Part shown: positions 34,067 through 43,809 of the stretch, piece after piece
How the letters are laid out: each line of letters opens with the position of its first letter
Position numbering within the stretch: position 1 is the stretch's first letter
Assembly (NCBI GenBank): GCA_964235495.1
Contig: CAXSAX010000012.1
Coordinates: 32,131 to 96,130 of the forward strand
Source: LMUY01 sp964235495
GTDB taxonomy: Bacteria; Pseudomonadota; Alphaproteobacteria; Acetobacterales; Acetobacteraceae
DNA: 64,000 bases
Direction of reading: 5' to 3'
The notes under the pieces: model-generated
Seen by the model: the letters and a program-made list of their open reading frames with translations, nothing else
What the model was told of the DNA's origin: nothing
Databases searched by the model: none
Translations under genes and position numbers: made by a program

Positions 34067-34900
34067 ATGCCATTGAAGAACTACAAGCCGGTTACCCAGA
34101 GCCTGCGCGGCACGGTGCTGATCGACCGCAGCGAGCTTTACAAGGGCAAGCCGGTAAAGACGCTGACCGAGGGCAAGAACAAGACCGGCGGCCGCAACAA
34201 TCACGGCCGCACCACTAGCTTCTTCCGGGGCGGCGGGCACAAGCAGTCCTACCGCTTCGTCGATTTCAAGCGGCGCAAGTTCGGCGTGTTCGGCAACGTC
34301 GAGCGCCTGGAGTATGACCCGAACCGCTCAGCGTTCATCGCCCTCGTGCGCTACGCGGACAACGAATTGGCTTACATCCTGGCGCCGCAGCGGCTTAAGG
34401 TCGGCGACGCCGTGGTGGCCGGCCCGAAGGTGGACATCAAGCCGGGCAACGCGATGCCGATGGGCGCGATCCCGGTCGGCACCATCATCCACAACATCGA
34501 GATGAAGGTCGGCGCCGGCGGCAAGATGGCGCGGGCGGCCGGCACTTTCGCGCAGCTGGTCGGCAAGGACGCCGGCTATGCGCAGATCAAGCTGACTTCC
34601 GGCGAGCTTCGCATCGTGCGCGCCGAGTGCATGGCGACGGTGGGCGCGGTGTCCAACCCGGACAACCAGAACCAGTCGCTCGGCAAGGCCGGCCGCAACC
34701 GCTGGCTGGGCCGACGCCCGCACAACCGCGGCGTGACGATGAACCCGATCGACCATCCGCACGGCGGCGGCGAGGGCCGTACCTCCGGCGGCGGCCACCC
34801 GCGCACCCCGTGGGGCAAGCCCACCAAGGGCTACAAGACCCGCGTGAACAAACGGACCGACCGCCTCATCATCCGGCGCCGTCCGAAGGGGAAGCACTGA
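34067..34900 (+). CDS. rplB: 50S ribosomal protein L2
   Basis: A 277-residue protein of normal length. The conserved C-terminal GVTMNPIDHPHGGGEGRTSG contains the essential histidine loop near the peptidyl transferase centre. N-terminal GRNNHGRTTSFFRGGGHKQ is also standard. rpsS starts 1 base after the stop codon. Confidence 0.97.
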   Translation: MPLKNYKPVTQSLRGTVLIDRSELYKGKPVKTLTEGKNKTGGRNNHGRTTSFFRGGGHKQSYRFVDFKRRKFGVFGNVERLEYDPNRSAFIALVRYADNELAYILAPQRLKVGDAVVAGPKVDIKPGNAMPMGAIPVGTIIHNIEMKVGAGGKMARAAGTFAQLVGKDAGYAQIKLTSGELRIVRAECMATVGAVSNPDNQNQSLGKAGRNRWLGRRPHNRGVTMNPIDHPHGGGEGRTSGGGHPRTPWGKPTKGYKTRVNKRTDRLIIRRRPKGKH

Positions 34901-34901
34901 A

Positions 34902-35180
34902 ATGGCACGTTCCGTTTGGAAAGGCCCGTTCGTGGACGGCTACCTCCTGGGCAAGGCCGAGACCTCCAAGGCGTCGGGCCGCAACGAGATCATCAAGATC
35001 TGGTCGCGCCGCTCAACCATCCTGCCCCAGTTCGTCGGCCTGACCTTCGGCGTCTATAACGGCCACCGGTTCCTGCCGGTGCAGGTGAACGAGAACATGG
35101 TAGGCCACAAGTTCGGCGAGTTCTCGCCGACCCGCACCTTCACCAGCCATTCGGCCGACAAGAAGGCGAAACGGGGATGA
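34902..35180 (+). CDS. rpsS: 30S ribosomal protein S19
   Basis: A 92-residue protein with RSVWKGPFVDGYLL and the C-terminal GHKFGEFSPTRTF segment. It forms part of the 30S head near the A site together with S13. The stop overlaps rplV by ATGA. Confidence 0.97.
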   Translation: MARSVWKGPFVDGYLLGKAETSKASGRNEIIKIWSRRSTILPQFVGLTFGVYNGHRFLPVQVNENMVGHKFGEFSPTRTFTSHSADKKAKRG

Positions 35181-35584
35181 GCAAGCCGAAGCGCCCGCGC
35201 GACTTGGCCGAGACCGAGGCCCAGGCCGTGCTCAGCAACGTCCGCGTCAGCCCGCGCAAGCTGAACTTGGTCGCCGGCATGATCCGCAACCTGCCGGCCG
35301 GCCAGGCGGTGGCGACGCTGACTTTCAGCAAGCGCCGCATCGCCCAGCAGGTCCGCAAGACGCTGGAGAGCGCCATCGCCAACGCCGAGAACAACCATCA
35401 GCTGGACGTGGACCAGCTCATCGTGACCCGGGCCGAGGTCGGCAAATCCATCGTCATGAAGCGTTTCATGGCCAAGGGCCGCGGCCGGTCGTCCCGCATC
35501 GAGAAGTGGTTCAGCCACATCAAGATCGTCGTGGCGGAAAAGCAGGCCGCGCCGCCGGCCGCCCCCCGGAAGGAAGCTACGTAA
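35177..35584 (+). CDS. rplV: 50S ribosomal protein L22
   Basis: A 135-residue protein with RVSPRKLNLVAGMIRNLPAG and the tunnel-lining hairpin KRFMAKGRGRSSRIEKW. The C-terminus has a short Ala/Pro extension. The final A of its TAA is the first base of the rpsC ATG. Confidence 0.96.
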   Translation: MSKPKRPRDLAETEAQAVLSNVRVSPRKLNLVAGMIRNLPAGQAVATLTFSKRRIAQQVRKTLESAIANAENNHQLDVDQLIVTRAEVGKSIVMKRFMAKGRGRSSRIEKWFSHIKIVVAEKQAAPPAAPRKEAT

Positions 35585-36261
35585 TGGGTCACAAGGTCAA
35601 CCCGATCGGCCTGCGCCTCGGCATCAACCGCACCTGGGACAGCCGCTGGTACGCCGGCAGCGACTACGCGCGCCTGTTGCTGGACGACGTCAACCTGCGC
35701 GCCTACCTGCGCAAGCGTCTGTCCGGGGCCGGGGTGTCCCGCGTGGTGATCGAGCGTCCGGCCAAGAAGCCGCGCGTGACCATCTACGCCGCCCGGCCCG
35801 GTGTCGTGATCGGCAAGAAGGGTCAGGACATCGAGGGGCTGCGCAAGGAGCTGCAGAAGATGTCCAAGGTCGAGGTCACCCTCAACCTGGTCGAAATCCG
35901 CAAGCCCGAGATCGATGCCGTGCTGGTGGCCGAGAACATCGCCCAGCAGCTTGAGCGCCGGGTGGCGTTCCGCCGTGCGATGAAGCGGGCGGTGCAATCC
36001 GCCATGCGCCTCGGCGCCCAAGGCATCCGCATCGACTGCGGCGGCCGCCTCGGCGGCGCCGAGATCGCCCGCACCGAGTCCTACCGCGAGGGCCGGGTGC
36101 CGCGGCACACCCTGCGGGCGGACATCGATTACGGCACCGCGACCGCCAAGACCACGTATGGCACGTGCGGCGTCAAGGTTTGGATATTCAAGGGCGAGGT
36201 CTTGGCGCACGACCCGGCGTCGCAGGACCGCCGCGCGGCCGAGCAAGCGCCGCAACGCTAA
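35584..36261 (+). CDS. rpsC: 30S ribosomal protein S3
   Basis: A 225-residue protein with MGHKVNPIGLRLGI at the start, a KH domain with PGVVIGKKGQDIEGL, and the C-terminal domain GRLGGAEIARTESYREGRVP. It sits at the mRNA entry tunnel. I chose ATG 35584 because it begins with the invariant GHKVNP; it overlaps the rplV stop by 1 base. Confidence 0.97.
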   Translation: MGHKVNPIGLRLGINRTWDSRWYAGSDYARLLLDDVNLRAYLRKRLSGAGVSRVVIERPAKKPRVTIYAARPGVVIGKKGQDIEGLRKELQKMSKVEVTLNLVEIRKPEIDAVLVAENIAQQLERRVAFRRAMKRAVQSAMRLGAQGIRIDCGGRLGGAEIARTESYREGRVPRHTLRADIDYGTATAKTTYGTCGVKVWIFKGEVLAHDPASQDRRAAEQAPQR

Positions 36262-36273
36262 GGACGGACGAAG

Positions 36274-36690
36274 ATGCTTTCTCCCAAGCGGACCAAGTAC
36301 CGCAAGGCCCACAAGGGCCGCATCCATGGCTTGGCCAAGGGCGGTACGGCGCTGAACTTCGGCGCCTTCGGCCTCAAGGCGCTGGAGCCCGACCGCGTGA
36401 CGGCGCGGCAGATCGAGGCGGCACGGCGCGCCATCACGCGCTCCATGAAGCGTGCCGGGCGCGTGTGGATCCGGATCTTCCCGGATGTGCCGGTGTCCAC
36501 CAAGCCGGCCGAGGTCCGCATGGGCTCCGGCAAGGGCAGCCCGGAGTTCTGGGTGTGCCGGGTCAAGCCGGGCCGCATCATGTTCGAGATCGACGGCGTG
36601 TCCAACGAGCTGGCGCGCGCCTCCCTGGCGCTGGGAGCGGCCAAGCTGCCGATCAAGACCAAGTTCATCGCCCGGCTCGGGGAGGGCTGA
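36274..36690 (+). CDS. rplP: 50S ribosomal protein L16
   Basis: A 138-residue protein with MLSPKRTKYRKAHKGR and RVWIRIFPDVPVSTKPAEVR, plus the conserved GKGSPEFWVCRVKPGR loop that contacts A-site tRNA. rpmC begins 2 bases after the stop. Confidence 0.97.
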   Translation: MLSPKRTKYRKAHKGRIHGLAKGGTALNFGAFGLKALEPDRVTARQIEAARRAITRSMKRAGRVWIRIFPDVPVSTKPAEVRMGSGKGSPEFWVCRVKPGRIMFEIDGVSNELARASLALGAAKLPIKTKFIARLGEG

Positions 36691-36692
36691 CC

Positions 36693-36923
36693 ATGGCCAA
36701 GGCCGCCGACATCCGCGCCAAGACCGCCGACGAGCTCGGCACCTTGTTGCTCGACTTGCGCAAGGAGCAGTTCAACCTGCGGTTCCAGCGCGCGACCGGG
36801 CAGAACGAGGGCATCGGGCAGGTCAAGAAGGTGCGCCGCGACATCGCGCGCGTGAAAACCATCATGGCGGAGCACAAGCGCTCCGCCTCGGCAGGGTCCA
36901 AGACCCTCGCCGTTTCCAAGTAA
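36693..36923 (+). CDS. rpmC: 50S ribosomal protein L29
   Basis: A 76-residue protein with LLDLRKEQFNLRFQRATGQ and RRDIARVKTIMAE, both typical of L29. The ATG at 36693 directly follows the rplP stop; the upstream frame is antisense-like noise over rplP. L29 lies at the tunnel exit. Confidence 0.95.
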   Translation: MAKAADIRAKTADELGTLLLDLRKEQFNLRFQRATGQNEGIGQVKKVRRDIARVKTIMAEHKRSASAGSKTLAVSK

Positions 36924-36933
36924 GGAGGGGGCG

Positions 36934-37242
36934 ATGCCAAGGCGCGTCCTGACGGGCCGGGTGACGAGCGACAAGATGGACAAGACCATCACCGTCCTGG
37001 TCAACCGGCGGATTATGCATCCGCTCTACAAGAAGTTCATCCGGCGCTCGAAGAAGTACGCCGCCCACGACGAGGCCAACGCCTGCGTCGAAGGTGACAC
37101 CGTGCGCATCATCGAGTGCCCGCCGATCAGCAAGCGCAAGACCTGGACGTTGCTGGAGCGCAACGGCCAGCTGATCAGCGGCCTGTCGCCCGACGCTGCC
37201 GCGGTGGCCGAGGTGCATCACGACGCGCCTGTGCAGGTTTGA
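36934..37242 (+). CDS. rpsQ: 30S ribosomal protein S17
   Basis: A 102-residue protein. GRVTSDKMDKTITV and KYAAHDEANACVEGDTVRI match S17, and a C-terminal extension of about 20 residues is rich in Ala/Val. A strong Shine-Dalgarno (AAGGAGG) precedes ATG 36934. Confidence 0.95.
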   Translation: MPRRVLTGRVTSDKMDKTITVLVNRRIMHPLYKKFIRRSKKYAAHDEANACVEGDTVRIIECPPISKRKTWTLLERNGQLISGLSPDAAAVAEVHHDAPVQV

Positions 37243-37253
37243 GGAGCGGATAG

Positions 37254-37622
37254 ATGATCCAAGTCGAATCGAACCTCGATGTCGCCGACAACTCCGGGGC
37301 GCGCCGGGTGCAGTGCATCAAGGTGCTGGGCGGCTCCAAGCGCAAGACGGCCTCCGTGGGCGACGTGATCGTCGTCTCCATCAAGGAGGCCATTCCGCGC
37401 GGCAAAGTGAAGAAGGGCGACGTGCACCAGGCGGTGATCGTGCGCACCGCGTTCCCGGTGCGTCGCCAGGACGGCAGCGCCATCCGCTTCGACCGCAACG
37501 CGGCCGTGCTGATCAACAAGGCGCAGGAGCCAATCGGCACCCGCATCTTCGGGCCCGTCGTGCGCGAGCTGCGCGGGCGCAAGTTCATGAAGATCATCTC
37601 CCTCGCGCCCGAGGTGCTCTGA
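37254..37622 (+). CDS. rplN: 50S ribosomal protein L14
   Basis: A 122-residue protein of invariant family length with MIQVESNLDVADNSGARRVQ at the start and the conserved RIFGPVVRELRGRKFMKI at the end. It forms an inter-subunit bridge. rplX starts 3 bases after its stop. Confidence 0.97.
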   Translation: MIQVESNLDVADNSGARRVQCIKVLGGSKRKTASVGDVIVVSIKEAIPRGKVKKGDVHQAVIVRTAFPVRRQDGSAIRFDRNAAVLINKAQEPIGTRIFGPVVRELRGRKFMKIISLAPEVL

Positions 37623-37625
37623 GCC

Positions 37626-37946
37626 ATGGCCGCACGCATCAAGAAGGGCGACCAGGTCCTGGTCATCACGGGGTCCGACAAGGGCCGCCGCGGCGAGGTG
37701 CTGCAGGTGATGCCGAAGCAGGAACGCGCCCTGGTGCGCGGCGTCCGCATCGTCAAGCACCACACCAAGCCGACCGGCATGGGCCAACCCGGCGGCATCG
37801 TCGAGAAGGAGGGGCCCATCCACCTGTCCAACCTGATGCTGGTGGACCCCAAGAGCAGCAAGCCGACCAAGGTCGGGTTCCGGGTGCTGGAGGGCGGCGT
37901 CAAGGTGCGCGTCGCCAAGGCGACCGGCGAAGTGATCGAGGCGTGA
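37626..37946 (+). CDS. rplX: 50S ribosomal protein L24
   Basis: A 106-residue protein carrying a KOW motif (KKGDQVLVITGSDKGRRGEV) and VKHHTKPTGMGQPGGI. It initiates 50S assembly. rplE begins one base after the stop. Confidence 0.97.
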   Translation: MAARIKKGDQVLVITGSDKGRRGEVLQVMPKQERALVRGVRIVKHHTKPTGMGQPGGIVEKEGPIHLSNLMLVDPKSSKPTKVGFRVLEGGVKVRVAKATGEVIEA

Positions 37947-37947
37947 G

Positions 37948-38538
37948 ATGAGCGAAGCAGACCAGTACATGGCGCGGATGCAGCAGCGCTACCGCGACAC
38001 GATCCGCCCGGCGATGCAGCAGCAGTTCGGCTACAAGAACCCGATGCAAGTGCCGCGCCTGGAGAAGATCGTCATCAACATGGGCGTCGGCGAGGCGGCC
38101 GGCGACCAGAAGAAGCTGGACGCCGCCGTGGGCGAGCTGACGCTGATCAGCGGGCAGAAGCCGGTCAAGACCAAGGCCAAGAAGGCGATTGCCGGGTTCA
38201 AGATTCGTGAGGGCCTGCCGATCGGCTGCAAGGTGACGTTGCGCAAGCAGCGCATGTACGAGTTCCTGGACCGGCTGGTCACCATCGCCCTGCCGCGGGT
38301 GCGGGACTTCCGCGGCATCCCCGGCAACAAGGGCTTCGACGGCCGCGGCAACTTCGCCATGGGCCTCAAGGAGCAGATCATCTTCCCCGAGATCGCCTAC
38401 GACAAGATCGACTCGGTGCGCGGCATGGACATCGTCTTCGTCACCACCGCTAAGACCGACGCCGAGGCCAAGGCGCTGATGAAGCACTTCGACATCCCGT
38501 TCGCGGGCGAGGCGGGCCAGCAGGCCCAGGCTGCATAA
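37948..38538 (+). CDS. rplE: 50S ribosomal protein L5
   Basis: A 196-residue protein. VPRLEKIVINMGVGEA and the 5S rRNA-binding region are intact, as is RDFRGIPGNKGFDGRGN. The last residues (GQQAQAA) are Ala/Gln-rich and are encoded by the first unit of a 14-bp tandem repeat that runs into the spacer, so the exact C-terminus may vary between strains. Confidence 0.96.
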   Translation: MSEADQYMARMQQRYRDTIRPAMQQQFGYKNPMQVPRLEKIVINMGVGEAAGDQKKLDAAVGELTLISGQKPVKTKAKKAIAGFKIREGLPIGCKVTLRKQRMYEFLDRLVTIALPRVRDFRGIPGNKGFDGRGNFAMGLKEQIIFPEIAYDKIDSVRGMDIVFVTTAKTDAEAKALMKHFDIPFAGEAGQQAQAA

Positions 38539-38580
38539 GCCAGGCTGCGTAAGCCAGGCTGCACGGGCCAGGCTGCCTGA
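38525..38580 (+). repeat. Four-copy 14-bp tandem repeat across the rplE stop codon
   Basis: Units at 38525-38538, 38539-38552, 38553-38566 and 38567-38580 share the core CCAGGCTGC. Units 1 and 2 end in TAA, unit 3 in CGG and unit 4 in TGA. The last unit pairs with following bases to form a 7-bp stem (GGCTGCC 38571-38577 with GGCAGCC 38585-38591). The block lengthens the rplE-rpsN spacer to 119 bases in an otherwise tightly packed operon. Confidence 0.85.
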
Positions 38581-38657
38581 CCCGGGCAGCCGGCCTTTCA
38601 ACCTGATTGCGGAAAACGGCCGGGTCATCCCGGCAGGTTCCAAGGAGTGAGTAGCGC

Positions 38658-38963
38658 ATGGCGAAGGTTTCCCAAGTCAACCGCAACATCAAGCGCGAGC
38701 AGATGGCGGTGCGGGACAAGAAGAAGCGGGCGGCGCTGAAATCCGTCATTATGGACCGCGACGCGGCGGTCGAGGAGCGGTTCGACGCCTCGCTCAAGCT
38801 CGCCCAGTTGCCGCGCAACGGCGCCAAGGTGCGCATCAAGCTGCGCTGCGCGCTGACCGGCCGCTCTAAGGCGAACTACCGCAAGTTCAAGGTGTGCCGC
38901 ATCGTGTTGCGTGACCTCGCCAGCGCCGGGCAGATCCCCGGCATGGTCAAGGCGAGCTGGTAG
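38658..38963 (+). CDS. rpsN: 30S ribosomal protein S14
   Basis: A 101-residue protein of the long, zinc-free (C-minus) type: no CxxC pair is present. It carries LPRNGAKVRIKLRCALTGRS and the C-terminal GQIPGMVKASW. AAGGAGTGAG lies upstream of ATG 38658. It belongs to the 30S head. Confidence 0.96.
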   Translation: MAKVSQVNRNIKREQMAVRDKKKRAALKSVIMDRDAAVEERFDASLKLAQLPRNGAKVRIKLRCALTGRSKANYRKFKVCRIVLRDLASAGQIPGMVKASW

Positions 38964-38973
38964 GAGACGAGCG

Positions 38974-39372
38974 ATGTCGATGTCCGACCCGTTGGGTGAC
39001 ATGATCACCCGCATCCGCAACGCCCAGCGCGCGCGCCACTCGGCTTGCGTGGCGCCTGCTTCCAAGCTGCGCGCCAACGTGCTCGACGCCTTGAAGCGCG
39101 AAGGCTTCATCCGCGGCTTCGCCAGCGAGGAGCTGCGCCCCGGCGTGGGCCAGTTCCGCATCGAGCTGAAGTACAACGAGGGCGAGCCGGTCATCAAGGA
39201 GATCACCCGCGTGTCCAAGCCGGGCCGCCGGGTATATTCCAAGATTGCCGAATTGCCGCGCGTCTATGCCGGCCTGGGGGTCTCCATTCTATCCACGCCG
39301 CGCGGCGTGCTCAGCGATGCGGAGGCCCGCGCTGCGAATGTCGGCGGCGAAGTCCTCTGTCGCGTGTTCTGA
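38974..39372 (+). CDS. rpsH: 30S ribosomal protein S8
   Basis: A 132-residue protein with SDPLGDMITRIRNAQRA at the start and GLGVSILSTPRGVLSD. In enterobacteria S8 represses the spc operon by binding near the rplE start; that was not tested here. I use ATG 38974, preceded by GGAGACGAGC, rather than the in-frame upstream codons inside rpsN. Confidence 0.96.
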   Translation: MSMSDPLGDMITRIRNAQRARHSACVAPASKLRANVLDALKREGFIRGFASEELRPGVGQFRIELKYNEGEPVIKEITRVSKPGRRVYSKIAELPRVYAGLGVSILSTPRGVLSDAEARAANVGGEVLCRVF

Positions 39373-39382
39373 GGAGAGTGGC

Positions 39383-39916
39383 ATGTCACGCGTAGGCAAA
39401 TACCCGGTGCCGATCCCGGCCGGCGTGCAACTGGCCGTCGTCGGCAGGACGGTCACGGCAAAGGGCAAGCTCGGCGAATTGTCGTTGCAGCTCACCGACG
39501 GCGTCACGGCGACAGTGGAGGACGGCAAGTTTTCCGTGGTGCCGAACGGCAAGGAGCGCTCCGCGCAGATGATGTGGGGCACCACCCGGGCGCTGGTGGC
39601 GAACATGGTGCACGGCGTGTCCACCGGATACGCCAAGACGATGGAGATCCAGGGCACCGGCTTCCGCGCCGCGGTGAACGGGCCGAACCTGGTCATCAAC
39701 CTCGGCTTCAGCCACGACGTGATCTACCCCGTCCCCAGCGGCATCAAGATCAGCACGCCGCGCCCGACCGCGATCACCGTCGAGGGCGTGGACAAGCGGC
39801 AAGTGGGGCAGGTGGCGGCCGAAATTCGTGCATACCGTCCGCCGGAGCCCTACAAGGGCAAGGGCGTGCGCTATGACAACGAGGTCATCCGCCGCAAGGA
39901 AGGCAAGAAGAAATGA
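39383..39916 (+). CDS. rplF: 50S ribosomal protein L6
   Basis: A 177-residue protein with the duplicated L6 fold, starting SRVGKYPVPIPAGV and ending with IRAYRPPEPYKGKGVRY, a signature of L6. It binds near the sarcin-ricin loop. The stop overlaps rplR by ATGA. Confidence 0.97.
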   Translation: MSRVGKYPVPIPAGVQLAVVGRTVTAKGKLGELSLQLTDGVTATVEDGKFSVVPNGKERSAQMMWGTTRALVANMVHGVSTGYAKTMEIQGTGFRAAVNGPNLVINLGFSHDVIYPVPSGIKISTPRPTAITVEGVDKRQVGQVAAEIRAYRPPEPYKGKGVRYDNEVIRRKEGKKK

Positions 39917-40275
39917 GCGGACAGCGCGACCTGCGGGAGCGCCGCCGCGAGCGGCTGCGCTACCAGCTCAAGAAGAAGTCCGGCGGGCGGCCCCGCCTGT
40001 CGGTGTTCCGCTCGGGCAAGCACATCTACGCCCAGATCATCGACGACAAGCAAGGTCACACCCTGGCCGCGGCCGGCAGCTTGGAAGCGGCGGTGCGGGC
40101 GGACTTGCGCACCGGCGCCGACAAGGCGGCGGCGGCGGCGGTGGGCAAGCTGGTGGCCGAGCGCGCTCTGGCGGCTGGCGTCACGGCCGTGGTGTTCGAC
40201 CGCGGCATGTATCTGTATCACGGCCGCGTCAAGGCGCTGGCCGAGGCCGCCCGCGAGGGCGGCCTGGCATTCTGA
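39913..40275 (+). CDS. rplR: 50S ribosomal protein L18
   Basis: A 120-residue 5S-rRNA-binding protein with RPRLSVFRSGKHIYAQIIDD and the C-terminal GRVKALAEAAREGGLAF. The start is coupled to rplF by a 4-base overlap, and rpsE starts 11 bases after the stop. Confidence 0.97.
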   Translation: MSGQRDLRERRRERLRYQLKKKSGGRPRLSVFRSGKHIYAQIIDDKQGHTLAAAGSLEAAVRADLRTGADKAAAAAVGKLVAERALAAGVTAVVFDRGMYLYHGRVKALAEAAREGGLAF

Positions 40276-40286
40276 GGGGCTGAGCG

Positions 40287-40874
40287 ATGGCACGGGATTC
40301 CCGGGACGGCGGACGTGGCGGCCGCGAGCGCGACCGCGATGGCGGCGACGACCTGATCGACAAGCTGGTGACCATCAATCGGGTGGCCAAGGTGGTCAAG
40401 GGCGGGCGGCGCTTCGCCTTCGCTGCCCTGGTGGTGGTGGGTGACCAGAAGGGCCGGGTCGGCTACGGCGCCGGCAAGGCGCGCGAGGTGCCGGAAGCCA
40501 TCCGCAAGGCCACCGAACGGGCCAAGAAGACCATGATCCGCGTCCCCATGAAGGAAGGCCGCACCCTGCACCACGACGTGCACGGCGAGTACGGCGCCGG
40601 GCACGTCATCCTGCGCGCCGCCGAGGCGGGCACCGGCATCATCGCCGGCGGCCCGTTGCGCGCGGTGTTCGAGGCGCTCGGCATCGGCGACATCGTCGCC
40701 AAGTCGCTCGGCAGCCGCAACCCGCACAACATGGTTAAGGCCACCTTCGCCGGCCTGACCCGGGCGGCCAGCCCGCGCTCGGTGGCGAGCCGGCGCGGCA
40801 AGAAGGTGAGCGATATCCTGGGCAAGCGCGACGCGCCGGAGTCCGGCGAGACGGAGGTGGTGGCCGATGTCTGA
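40287..40874 (+). CDS. rpsE: 30S ribosomal protein S5
   Basis: A 195-residue protein. An N-terminal Arg/Asp/Gly-rich extension (about residues 1-22) precedes the conserved LVTINRVAKVVKGGRRF loop linked to fidelity and spectinomycin response, and the C-terminal domain has AGTGIIAGGPLRAVFE. It overlaps rpmD by 8 bases. Confidence 0.96.
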   Translation: MARDSRDGGRGGRERDRDGGDDLIDKLVTINRVAKVVKGGRRFAFAALVVVGDQKGRVGYGAGKAREVPEAIRKATERAKKTMIRVPMKEGRTLHHDVHGEYGAGHVILRAAEAGTGIIAGGPLRAVFEALGIGDIVAKSLGSRNPHNMVKATFAGLTRAASPRSVASRRGKKVSDILGKRDAPESGETEVVADV

Positions 40875-41064
40875 TGAAGTGAAGAAGCAGGTCCGGGTTG
40901 TCCAGGTGGCGTCCGGGCTGGGCCGCAAGCCGGGCCAGATCGCGACCCTGATCGGGCTTGGCCTGAACAAGATTCGCAAGGTCAGCACGCTGGAGGACAC
41001 GCCGGCGGTGCGGGGCATGATCCGCAAGGTGCATCACTTGGTGCGAGTGGAGGAATTGTCGTGA
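40867..41064 (+). CDS. rpmD: 50S ribosomal protein L30
   Basis: A 65-residue protein with LIGLGLNKIRKVSTLEDT and a terminal MIRKVHHLVRVEE, standard for L30. It starts within rpsE and its stop overlaps the GTG of rplO. Confidence 0.95.
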   Translation: MSDEVKKQVRVVQVASGLGRKPGQIATLIGLGLNKIRKVSTLEDTPAVRGMIRKVHHLVRVEELS

Positions 41065-41540
41065 AGCTGAACGATCTGCGGGATAACCCCGGATCCCGGC
41101 TGAAGTTCAAGCGCCGTGGCCGGGGCATCGGCTCCGGCAAGGGCAAGACCTCCGGCAAGGGCGTCAAGGGGCAGAAGGCGCGCGAGGGCGTGGCGCTCAA
41201 CGGCTTCGAGGGCGGCCAGCTGCCGATCTACCGGCGGCTGCCCAAGCGCGGCTTCACCAATATCTTCCGCAAGGAGTTCGCCCCGGTGAACCTGGGGTCG
41301 ATCGAGAAGGCGCTCGGCAGCGGCCGGCTCCAGGCCGGCGCCATCGACGAGGCGGCGCTGGAGAAGGCGGGGCTGGTGCGGCTGGCCAAGGTCGAGGGCG
41401 TCCGGCTGCTCGGGCGCGGCACGATCAGCCAGGCGATCACCGTCACGGTGTCCGGCGCGTCCGCCTCGGCCAAGGCCGCGGTGGAGGCAGCCGGCGGCAC
41501 GGTGACGACCAAGCAGGTTCCAGCCGCAGCCGCAGCGTAA
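41061..41540 (+). CDS. rplO: 50S ribosomal protein L15
   Basis: A 159-residue protein. The basic N-terminal region (GSGKGKTSGKGVKGQKAR) enters the ribosome core, followed by GFEGGQLPIYRRLPKRGF. The start is GTG at 41061, overlapping the rpmD stop (GTGA); no ATG fits the conserved KLNDLRDNPGS start. Confidence 0.96.
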   Translation: MKLNDLRDNPGSRLKFKRRGRGIGSGKGKTSGKGVKGQKAREGVALNGFEGGQLPIYRRLPKRGFTNIFRKEFAPVNLGSIEKALGSGRLQAGAIDEAALEKAGLVRLAKVEGVRLLGRGTISQAITVTVSGASASAKAAVEAAGGTVTTKQVPAAAAA

Positions 41541-41544
41541 GCTC

Positions 41545-41565
41545 GGGCGGCCGTTGGCCTCGCCC
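41545..41565 (+). terminator. Stem-loop between rplO and secY (possible attenuator)
   Basis: GGGCG/CGCCC with an inner GCC/GGC pairs around a short loop, 5 bases after the rplO stop. No T-run follows, and secY continues on the same strand after 86 bases. It may reduce read-through from the spc genes into secY. Confidence 0.35.
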
Positions 41566-41651
41566 GCCTGCGGAGTCCGCGGCAGCCGTGCGACGCTTGC
41601 AAGCCGGGCCGTCCCCGCGGCACACTAGCCTTCCAGCAAAGGGATAAACGC

Positions 41652-42994
<1,343 letters not shown>

Positions 42995-42998
<4 letters not shown>

Positions 42999-43684
42999 AG
43001 CTGATCCTGCTCGGCCCGCCCGGCGCAGGCAAGGGAACCCAGGCCAAGCGGTTGCAGGAGGCGCATGGTATTGCGCAAATTTCCACCGGAGACATGCTGC
43101 GGGCCGAAGTGGCGGCAAAAACCGACACGGGGCTGCGCGCCGCCGCCGTGATGGCGTCAGGCGCCCTGGTTTCGGACGACATCATCATCGCTATGCTAGC
43201 CCACCGGGTCCGCGAGCCGGACTGCGCCCGGGGCTTTATCCTGGACGGCTTTCCCCGCACCGTCGCCCAGGCCGAGGCGCTCGACCGCATGCTGGCCGAC
43301 TTGTCGCTGCAACTCGACGCTGTGATCGAGTTGCGGGTGGACGAGGCGGCGCTGGTCGAGCGCATCAGCGGGCGCTTCACCTGTGCCCGGTGCGGTGCCA
43401 GCTACCACGACGCCTTCAAGCAGACCGCCAAGCGCGGCGTGTGCGACGTGTGCGGCTCGACCGAGTTCATCCGGCGGCCGGACGACAACCGGGACACGGT
43501 GCACGAGCGCCTGGCCGTCTATAACCGGCAGACCCTGCCGATCCTGCCGCACTACCAGAACGCCGGCCGTCTCCACACTTTGGACGGCATGGCGTCCATG
43601 GACGATGTGTCGCGCGCCATTGCCGAGATTCTGCAAACGCTGCCGTCCGAGCATGTTCACCTCAGTGTGAACAGCGTGCGTTGA
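42995..43684 (+). CDS. adk: Adenylate kinase
   Basis: A 229-residue enzyme catalysing ATP + AMP to 2 ADP. P-loop GPPGAGKGTQ at residues 7-16, AMP-binding STGDMLR and GFPRT motifs are intact. The LID domain carries a four-cysteine zinc site: CARCGASYHD and CDVCG. The C-terminus is about 12 residues longer than in E. coli. It is coupled to secY by a 4-base overlap. Confidence 0.96.
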
Positions 43685-43708
43685 CTCTGACGCTGCGCCG
43701 CTTATAAA
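43681..43708 (+). promoter_or_regulatory. Strong candidate sigma-70 promoter for the alpha operon
   Basis: TTGACT (43681-43686) and TATAAA (43703-43708) are separated by 16 bases. Both hexamers match the consensus at 5 of 6 positions, which is rare in this GC-rich region. The -35 box overlaps the adk stop codon. It would drive rpsM-rpsK-rpoA-rplQ with a leader of about 95 bases. Confidence 0.7.
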
Positions 43709-43809
43709 CCAGCGTTCCGGCGAAACGGCAGCGTTCACGCCCGCCTATCATTTGCAGACCCGGTGCGCACGAAACCAGTGCTGGCCCCGGGCTGACCCAG
43801 GAGACAAGC

